Source: Acholeplasmatales bacterium
GTDB lineage: Bacteria > Bacillota_I > Bacilli_A > Acholeplasmatales > Anaeroplasmataceae
Assembly: GCA_016282815.1 (NCBI GenBank)
Contig: JAEELU010000064.1
Location: 1 to 7,692, forward strand
Length of the DNA: 7,692 nt
Direction: 5' to 3'
Part shown: positions 6,201 through 7,692 of the stretch, piece after piece
Numbering within the stretch: the first letter of the stretch is position 1
Layout: each line of letters begins with the position of its first letter
Made by a program: the position numbers and the translations under genes
Notes under the pieces: generated by a model
Told to the model about the DNA's origin: nothing
Databases searched by the model: none
What the model saw: only the letters and a program-made list of their open reading frames with translations

Positions 6201-7692
6201 GGACATACAATTATCGGTGTAATTAAGCAAGATAAGGATAAAAATGGTAATCCGCTTGATAATCCTATCGAAGTGACAACAGATCCAATCAAGGTTACTG
6301 GTAAAGAAAAGCCAATTGAGCAAGGAAGAGTATATTACTTTAATGAATTCTTTGATATTGAAACACCTATTTATGTAAATGGAATTAATGAAGAAATCGT
6401 TCCAGGACAATATAAGGTTAGTAAGCCAGATGGCTCTGATAATGGATATGACTTCAAGGATTTATTTAAGGATGCATCAGATAATAATCTTACATTATCA
6501 CTTCCAAAGGATACAAAGCATACATTAGATGATATTATCGGTATTAAGTGTATATCTGGAACTGGTGTTGCTACTGATCCATATGTATTTGAAGTGTTCT
6601 TTAATGATTCATATAAACCATTAGATCCTGATGATACAATAAATATTATTATACCAGATGATAAGAAGAAGGCTGAAGATGGCGATGAGCTAGAAATTGA
6701 TACTGAAGCTACTGATATCACAATTAAGTGGTATTATGACGATAATGGAGATGGAAATCCAGATGATCCAGATACTCCAATTGGAACAGATAAAAAGTAT
6801 ACTATTTCTGAACCAAAGGATACAGGTCATAAGATTATCGCCGTAGTAACTCAAGAAAAGAAGCAAGATGGAACTGATTATGAGGATGGTGAAAAGCCAA
6901 CTGTTACATCTCTTCCTGCTAGAGTAAATGGTTCGTATACACCTCTTGATGAGAATTCTCATCCTGGTGTTATAAGTACTGATCCAGCATTTGATAAGGG
7001 TACACTAGAGGTTGATTGTGATGCTGATGATATCACAGTTAAGTGGTATTATGCAGACGAGGATGGTAATCCAACTGGTCAACCAATTGGTGAAGGTAAG
7101 ACTTATACAGTAAAAGCACCTGACACAACAACAGGTCAAGATGATACAGGACATAAGATTGTTGCAGTAATCACTCAAGAAAAGGATAAGGATGGCAATG
7201 ATTATCCTGAAGGACAAAAACCTCAGGCTACAACATTAACAGTACAGATTTATAAGCCTGTTAATCCAGATGAGGAAATTGGTGTAAAGACTACTAATGA
7301 TAAGGAAAGACCTGGAAATGGTGATACAATTGAAGTAGAAACAAAGTTTACTCCAGTTGAAGTAAAATGGTATTATGATGATAATAATGATGGACAGCCT
7401 GATGATCAAGCAAATTCAATTGGTACAGGTAATACTTATACAATTACTGAACCACAGGATACAGGTCATACAATAATTGGTGTTGTTACACAAACTAAGA
7501 AGCCAGATGGAACAGATTATGGTCAAGACGAAGAGGTTCCTACAACTACAACAAAACCAATTAAGGTTCATGGATATTTACCAGGTGAATATGTACCTCT
7601 TGATCCTGAAGATGAGCCAGCTCCAACTGTTCCAAATAAGCCAACACTTGAAGATGGTGACGAGGTATCAATTGATACAGATGTATCAGATG
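165..7692 (+). CDS. Giant secreted multi-domain surface protein, adhesin-like (3' partial)
   Basis: One uninterrupted frame of 2,509 codons runs off the window end. In DNA this AT-rich that cannot be chance. Order of parts by residue: signal peptide 1-34; duplicated beta-helix/carbohydrate-binding-like, His/Cys and MBG-like blocks 45-387 and 393-740; Gly/Asn-rich parallel beta-helix 741-1049; three modules with an LDLNG core (1052-1203, 1204-1352, 1462-1609); Ig-like repeats with acidic WYYDDNGDG loops from 1353 on, separated in part by spacer modules ending in GSGT...DPY. Such mixtures are known from very large exported proteins of gut Bacillota, most without assigned function. I infer an extracellular, probably wall-attached adhesin or glycan-binding protein. 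No catalytic motif, LPXTG or second membrane segment is visible; the anchor should lie past 7692. The C-terminal half is strongly acidic and uses lysine codons differently from the N-terminal part. I recognise no named gene. Confidence 0.95.
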   Translation, partial: MKKKFKLGFIFIALLSFTLTMIFGLTNPARKTYAQTTDGELSTGQLYVGGTDITQAANKTVAGGSGTAVLTYKNGYPVLTLDNYTYSGAGYNHDAIYYRGTSDLIINVVGTNSVTATDSYSEGISCGSDTKSKEAIRKLIICGSGKLTVTSNTYGIRVNGTIVIASCDLTINSNRYGILNSTDINGGILGDVIIQNASVKIDTSYEINGVKYGSCIKGSLQTNVKTVLSDYHTSISGEDPKIVSNGYYGWYYNGVRTFDYATLTATKEHTHSDLSYGRENADICATCTNEDGCTFAENFSGVEVRSYLNIPTPPSRIKYDGKPHVLNISDINFDAFPIADLIFEYRKDTTSGDPMTGLPTDVGTYYVKVKIGSAYKDYKFEIVAEDKAEAGEGKIYVAGVDIVAKGGTIDSTTEGVTGIESGSITLTYDSATPVLTFDGVTATLEGKDATISSTDFNRLIEIDDSYGGDIIINLVGDNTLTAPEHDSTAKTYSIYYTANGGLDNSSYYGSNITIKGYGSLTTNNYDKDFFTCYGNIVVGAVKVILNSNDKSLIASNGFVELSYIPNMQEIVFDSSGADWTSKYKNHKFEGQALGGVITARAFRTYITGDGTTSSGTFKMFDSGYHSDMFDGHTKLRFPGHKHYFYYSADGDTITASCDESNICGITNEKLQIKAPTNLDYDGTAKVATFEVGYNTTAFPNAKIVYYQNDQVVDECVNPGTYVAKVTFGDATAEVEFTIEGHYHDNIIYITWTSTNSLPENAGNYYLANDVTISSTWSVPTGTTNLCLNGHGIIGNGFEGSLITVGSGAKLSIFDDNEGEHKYSIANANTYNGSGLATVNDSLTSNYETFTGGYITGGNRYGYFGGSAIHVTSGGEFILNGGTIIGNQSNYSGGAHGGALYVEGDNGPTGIIRINGGTIMHNLCQYAGAAIFARGDGSLYLNDGTITHNVSTSNSVGGVNTDGSAKLYMSGSPVIKDNYGYDLNLETVINITDELSFQDKIGVHVNIGGETGVFTSNWKTVMGDANPNDYFFGQSNTYQYVGLSNDELKLCEHVQTARVGGNSYATLADAYAACAANGTIVLIDDIDLTSLGIAEYLTINKNIELDLNGNFLAFNDGQIKLAGSAVLTVDNSRIRTGGIKGAIPVTDTAKIVFKNARLSVTKAELDATSAINTIADGFESFTINEGEPGYSNGFKTIVRSSTSVAEIDGVVYPSLLAAINDWTIGDVIKLLAKIDLGTVGNQKVIKKNIVIDLNGFIITSSNISTDYITIASDKHVTLMNSSKESGGYNSGFKCDFNALTSEVAYILICENVRTPFEAEYVANYYTIEEGYTAVYINDDQSPDENYYVSIIKFDFEELDTGGEKPVIKVPEDKEEAENGDEITVDTNAKPIDIEWFYDDNGDGNPDDPKDPIGIGEKYKVETPKDKGHTIVAVIKQNKKDDGTDYPEGEEPTIYSQPIKVKGELVYYFQVGDKKYSDIKVAYEACQENEVITLLADYDTSELSNFYVTIERDIILDLNGNKLYGNYVAIKVSDNTTLTITNSKPETGGVADGISYNSGKFKLFGVRMNLSASEFEHNKDIYTIAKGYEAVNINENGYPDENGYYSIVRPKGRVIYENDKPYNFENETWFKGSQYDNIINIQGDYTFFGSDYFYNTESYGFSFVDSNQNYNNIFIKSKEFAEAPTSFYIKGGSGTQADPYIVAILTEFEELDTTTKPEIIIPGGKEVADDGDILTVDITGTDITIEWFYDENGDGKPDSTTPVGTGVGYTVRFVDLKDDTHNDQGKTLVAVVTQKYDENGCELPKPLTIISKTVGVTNVFPKTKKLAIGTVYLIGEYIDVEADTNMKLGNVGDFPDIKVLAGLYKVAHVAGANNTLTQIAFGNMFKIYTGASAGLDLPINGDEYMAPGNKVIGIRLGSGTGVAGDPYVFEVVYNTSYIALDSNEDIDIDTPNTPPRAKDGDEISIYTNSNPVTIEWYYDDDNDGDPDDPEHPIAIGPTYTVMCPDKNNPNHDDTGHTIIGVIKQDKDKNGNPLDNPIEVTTDPIKVTGKEKPIEQGRVYYFNEFFDIETPIYVNGINEEIVPGQYKVSKPDGSDNGYDFKDLFKDASDNNLTLSLPKDTKHTLDDIIGIKCISGTGVATDPYVFEVFFNDSYKPLDPDDTINIIIPDDKKKAEDGDELEIDTEATDITIKWYYDDNGDGNPDDPDTPIGTDKKYTISEPKDTGHKIIAVVTQEKKQDGTDYEDGEKPTVTSLPARVNGSYTPLDENSHPGVISTDPAFDKGTLEVDCDADDITVKWYYADEDGNPTGQPIGEGKTYTVKAPDTTTGQDDTGHKIVAVITQEKDKDGNDYPEGQKPQATTLTVQIYKPVNPDEEIGVKTTNDKERPGNGDTIEVETKFTPVEVKWYYDDNNDGQPDDQANSIGTGNTYTITEPQDTGHTIIGVVTQTKKPDGTDYGQDEEVPTTTTKPIKVHGYLPGEYVPLDPEDEPAPTVPNKPTLEDGDEVSIDTDVSD
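297..911 (+). repeat. Beta-helix / carbohydrate-binding-like domain, copy 1 (residues 45-250)
   Basis: The domain opens with LYVGGTDIT and continues with a Gly-rich strand, LTY....PVLTL, an Asn/Tyr turn, and DLIINVVGTNSVTA (from residue 103). After that, short strands alternate with Gly/Asn turns (GSGKLTV, IVIASCDLTI, GDVIIQNASVKI), the look of a right-handed parallel beta-helix. Domains of this pattern in Bacillota surface proteins are commonly labelled carbohydrate-binding-like (DUF4353 type); that label is from memory of the family, not from a search. Residues 393-600 repeat the same signature. No catalytic residues are evident. The C-terminal limit is approximate. Confidence 0.6.
960..1322 (+). 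repeat. His/Cys segment plus MBG-like beta-sandwich, copy 1 (residues 267-387)
   Basis: The segment begins HTHSD (His269, His271), followed by Cys284, Cys287 and Cys293 (pattern CATC then C six residues later). A sandwich-type domain then follows with IKYDGKPH (Tyr319) and a closing LPTDVGTYYVKVKIG. The 'YDGK...GTY-x-[VA]-K-V' frame is typical of the MBG-type Ig-like domains found as spacers in Gram-positive exported proteins. The His/Cys part may bind a metal or form a disulfide; neither can be shown here. The block is matched by residues 640-740, so it was duplicated together with the preceding domain. Confidence 0.6.
1341..2081 (+). repeat. Beta-helix / carbohydrate-binding-like domain, copy 2 (residues 393-639)
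   Basis: The opening GKIYVAGVDIV, then ITLTY....PVLTF and DIIINLVGDNTLTA (from residue 469) line up with copy 1 in order and spacing; the DIIIN motif lies 366 residues after the DLIIN of copy 1. Further strands (SNITIKGYGSLTT, GNIVVGAVKVIL) keep the beta-helix look. The end of this copy, about residues 610-639, is longer and less regular than in copy 1 and leads into the next His/Cys segment. The DNA copies have diverged, so the duplication is not recent. Confidence 0.6.
2082..2384 (+). repeat. His/Cys segment plus MBG-like beta-sandwich, copy 2 (residues 640-740)
   Basis: HKHYF (His640, His642) is followed by Cys657 and Cys663, then LQIKAPT, YDGTAK (Tyr680) and a closing PGTYVAKVTFGDATAEVEF. 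The order equals residues 267-387, but the middle cysteine of the first copy (Cys287) has no partner here. The 'APT...YDGTAK...GTY-x-A-x-V' pattern is a recurring module in large exported proteins of gut Bacillota. It probably acts as a rigid spacer between the second beta-helix-like domain and the long beta-helix that follows. Confidence 0.62.
2385..3311 (+). other. Gly/Asn-rich parallel beta-helix region (residues 741-1049)
   Basis: It starts with HYHD (His741, His743), then NYYLANDVTI and LCLNGHGI (Cys786), a well-known entry motif of beta-helical surface repeats. From residue about 850 Gly-Gly turns dominate (GGYITGG, YFGGSAIHV, GGAHGGALYV), with three rungs NGGTIIGN (879), NGGTIMHN (914) and NDGTITHN (941). 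The rung spacing of 35 and 27 residues and the aligned Asn fit coils of a pectate-lyase-like right-handed helix. These folds often touch polysaccharides or act as adhesin shafts; no acid cluster typical of a lyase or glycosidase site is obvious, so I infer binding or structure rather than catalysis. The last part (to CEH at 1050-1052) is less regular. Confidence 0.65.
3318..3773 (+). repeat. LDLNG-core module A (residues 1052-1203)
   Basis: The module opens with VGGNSYATLADAYAACAANG (Tyr1063), then IVLIDDIDL and, 42 residues after the Tyr, ELDLNGN (Asp1105). The pattern 'x-Y-x-[ST]-L-x-x-A...A...G-x-x-[IV]-x-L-[LI]-x-D...LDLNG' is shared by modules B and C and is a common repeat in Bacillota surface proteins. 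After the core, short strands (IKLAGSAVLTV, KIVFKNARLSV) indicate another few coils of beta-helix. Function unknown; structural or ligand-contacting role inferred. Confidence 0.62.
3774..4220 (+). repeat. LDLNG-core module B (residues 1204-1352)
   Basis: AEIDGVVYPSLLAAI (Tyr1211) opens the module, followed by GDVIKLLAKIDL and IVIDLNGF (Asp1251, 40 residues after the Tyr). It continues with HVTLMNSSKESGGYNSG and a tail YYTIEEGYTAVYIND...YYVSII. Module C has matching parts in the same order (LTITNSKPETGG, YTIAKGYEAVNIN, YYSIV), so B and C are closer to each other than to A. Ig1 lies between B and C, which means the B-C pair was either split by an inserted Ig repeat or duplicated as B+Ig. Confidence 0.65.
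4221..4547 (+). repeat. Ig-like repeat Ig1 with calcium-type loop (residues 1353-1461)
   Basis: Linker FEELDTGG, then NGDEITVDT, IEWFYDDNGDGNPDD (Trp1394; loop 1397-1406), PIGIGEKYKV, GHTIVAVIKQ and the tail DGTDYPEGEEP. The frame 'W-[FY]-Y...PIG-x-G-x-x-Y-x-V...GH-x-I-x-[AG]-V' is that of Ig-like beta-sandwiches (Trp in strand C, Tyr before the last strands). The loop fits D-x-N-x-D-G-x-x-D, as in thrombospondin type 3 and related calcium loops; calcium binding is inferred. It is the founder-like copy, nearly identical at the DNA level to Ig4 in the loop. Confidence 0.7.
4548..4991 (+). repeat. LDLNG-core module C (residues 1462-1609)
   Basis: VYYFQVGDKKYSDIKVAYEA (Tyr1474) opens it, then EVITLLADYDTS and IILDLNGNK (Asp1515, 41 residues after the Tyr). 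The downstream parts TTLTITNSKPETGG, FKLFGVRMNLSAS, YTIAKGYEAVNIN and YYSIV follow the order seen in module B. It sits between Ig1 and spacer D1. Likely another short beta-helical unit; no catalytic signature. Confidence 0.65.
4992..5279 (+). repeat. Spacer module D1 ending in GSGTQADPY (residues 1610-1705)
   Basis: It has aromatic-rich short strands (RVIYENDKPYNF, YTFFGSDYFY, YGFSFVD) and closes with GGSGTQADPYIVAIL (motif at about 1690-1698). Modules D2 and D3 end in the same way and also stand directly before an Ig repeat. I do not know a family name for it. The closing motif resembles a beta-strand lead-in that is common at module borders in large Bacillota surface proteins. D1 is the least similar of the three in its first half. 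Confidence 0.5.
5280..5609 (+). repeat. Ig-like repeat Ig2 with calcium-type loop (residues 1706-1815)
   Basis: Linker FEELDTTTKPE (as in Ig1), then DGDILTVDI, IEWFYDENGDGKPDS (Trp1745), PVGTGVGYTV and KTLVAVVTQ. Loop residues D, N, D, G, D of the calcium pattern are kept. Between the Tyr strand and the VAVV strand there are several extra residues (DLKDDTHNDQ) compared with Ig1, and the usual GH is replaced by GK. The tail NGCELPKP contains a cysteine, rare in this half of the protein. Confidence 0.7.
5610..5966 (+). repeat. Spacer module D2 ending in GSGTGVAGDPY (residues 1816-1934)
   Basis: TVYLIGEYIDV begins the recognisable part, with AGLYKVAHVAG, FKIYTGAS and IGIRLGSGTGVAGDPYVFEVVYN at the end (motif from residue 1915). 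The 'YLIGEYIDVE' opening has a counterpart in D3 (YYFNEFFDIE), and the ends of D2 and D3 agree closely (G-x-x-SGTGVA-x-DPYVFEV), so these two are true repeats. Beta-rich, no known family recognised, no enzyme motif. Confidence 0.55.
5967..6302 (+). repeat. Ig-like repeat Ig3 with calcium-type loop (residues 1935-2046)
   Basis: Linker YIALDSNED, then DGDEISIYT, IEWYYDDDNDGDPDD (Trp1974), PIAIGPTYTV, DDTGHTIIGVIKQ and the tail DKNGNP...DPIKVTG. This is the most acidic loop of the set, with Asn-Asp-Gly in place of Gly-Asp-Gly. The stretch NPNHDDTGH adds residues before the GH strand, a feature shared in part with Ig5 (GQDDTGH). Confidence 0.7.
6303..6611 (+). repeat. Spacer module D3 ending in SGTGVATDPY (residues 2047-2149)
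   Basis: GRVYYFNEFFDIETPIYVNG opens the module; PGQYKVSKPDG, FKDLFKDAS, LTLSLPKDTKH and IIGIKCISGTGVATDPYVFEVFF follow. The last part matches D2 nearly residue by residue. It is the last spacer seen: after Ig4 the Ig repeats follow each other directly. It contains one cysteine (codon at 6549). Function unknown; probably a beta-rich unit in the stalk. Confidence 0.55.
6612..6932 (+). repeat. Ig-like repeat Ig4 with calcium-type loop (residues 2150-2256)
   Basis: Linker YKPLDPDD, then DGDELEIDT, IKWYYDDNGDGNPDD (Trp2189), PIGTDKKYTI, DTGHKIIAVVTQ and the tail QDGTDYEDGEKPT. The loop is identical in protein to Ig1 and differs from it by one base over 35, including the same GAC codon for the first Asp, though the two lie 2.4 kb apart. 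It starts the uninterrupted tandem run Ig4-Ig7. Confidence 0.72.
6933..7250 (+). repeat. Ig-like repeat Ig5, degenerate loop (residues 2257-2362)
   Basis: Linker YTPLDENS, then KGTLEVDCDADD, VKWYYADEDGNPTG (Trp2294), PIGEGKTYTV, DTGHKIVAVITQ and the tail KDGNDYPEGQKP. All the framework residues are kept but the acidic loop is shorter and has lost the D-x-N-x-D-G pattern (Ala replaces the first Asp; DEDG remains), so calcium binding here is doubtful. The usual DGDE before the first strand is also missing. Confidence 0.7.
7251..7589 (+). repeat. Ig-like repeat Ig6 with calcium-type loop (residues 2363-2475)
   Basis: Linker YKPVNPDEE, then NGDTIEVET, VKWYYDDNNDGQPDD (Trp2402), SIGTGNTYTI, DTGHTIIGVVTQ and the tail KPDGTDYGQDEE. 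The calcium-type pattern returns with NNDG in place of NGDG. The spacing Trp to Trp from Ig5 is 108 residues, and 105 from Ig4 to Ig5, which gives the basic repeat unit of about 105-110 residues. Confidence 0.72.
7590..7692 (+). repeat. Ig-like repeat Ig7, cut by window end (residues 2476-2509)
   Basis: The linker YVPLDPEDE and DGDEVSIDTD match the openings of Ig4 and Ig1, so a seventh repeat begins here. The window ends before the WYY loop. This shows that the array goes on past the window. Confidence 0.65.

Noticed and set aside
4206..7217. Several minus-strand open frames (4206-4529, 6063-6410, 6371-6721, 6690-6962, 7005-7217) with similar Ile/Ser/Asn-rich products.
   Set aside because: They lie opposite the Ig repeats and resemble each other only because they are the reverse complement of the same repeated codons. 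No ribosome binding sites or protein features support them.
4344..7406. Dockerin (cellulosome) domain, suggested by the DNGDG-type loops.
   Set aside because: Dockerins carry two such loops in a helical unit of about 60-70 residues; here there is one loop per 105-110-residue beta-type repeat, with Trp/Tyr and GHTI strands of Ig type.
165..7692. Alternative genetic code (TGA as Trp).
   Set aside because: All tryptophans seen are TGG and no in-frame TGA occurs in 2,509 codons, so nothing calls for a non-standard code.

Overview
The window holds one very large gene and its short upstream region. A single plus-strand frame opens at an ATG at 165 and runs without a stop to the last base (7692), giving at least 2,509 codons; the 3' end lies outside the window. 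The AT-rich composition, the purine-rich ribosome binding site, the Gram-positive type signal peptide and the domain types suggest a low-GC Bacillota (Firmicutes) anaerobe of gut type. That placement is inference; no marker gene is present.

Layout. 1-164 is a leader with weak promoter candidates and a ribosome binding site. 165-266 encodes a signal peptide. 297-2384 is a tandem duplication, with a period of about 365 residues, of a block made of a beta-helix/carbohydrate-binding-like domain, a His/Cys segment and an MBG-like beta-sandwich. 2385-3311 is a Gly/Asn-rich parallel beta-helix region with NGGTI-type rungs. 3318-4220 and 4548-4991 hold three copies (A, B, C) of a module with a 'Y-x-[ST/D]-[LI]...A' opening and a [LI]DLNG core. 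From 4221 onward there is an array of Ig-like repeats (Ig1 to Ig6 complete, Ig7 cut by the window edge). These carry WYYDDNGDG-type acidic loops that resemble calcium-binding loops. The first four Ig repeats are separated by other modules (C+D1, D2, D3), while Ig4 to Ig7 follow each other directly.

The protein is best read as a giant secreted, probably cell-surface, adhesin-like or glycan-contacting protein: an N-terminal beta-helical head carried on an acidic, possibly calcium-stiffened Ig-like stalk. The anchor (LPXTG, transmembrane segment, SLH or other) would be at the unseen C terminus. No enzyme active site, RNA gene, mobile element or CRISPR array is visible. The other open frames inside 165-7692, mostly on the minus strand, are shadows of this gene. 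The strongest second-look points are the calcium-loop Ig repeats, the unnamed 'GSGT-DPY' spacer modules, the sharp lysine-codon change between the N- and C-terminal parts, and the DNA-level similarity of the non-adjacent repeats Ig1 and Ig4.
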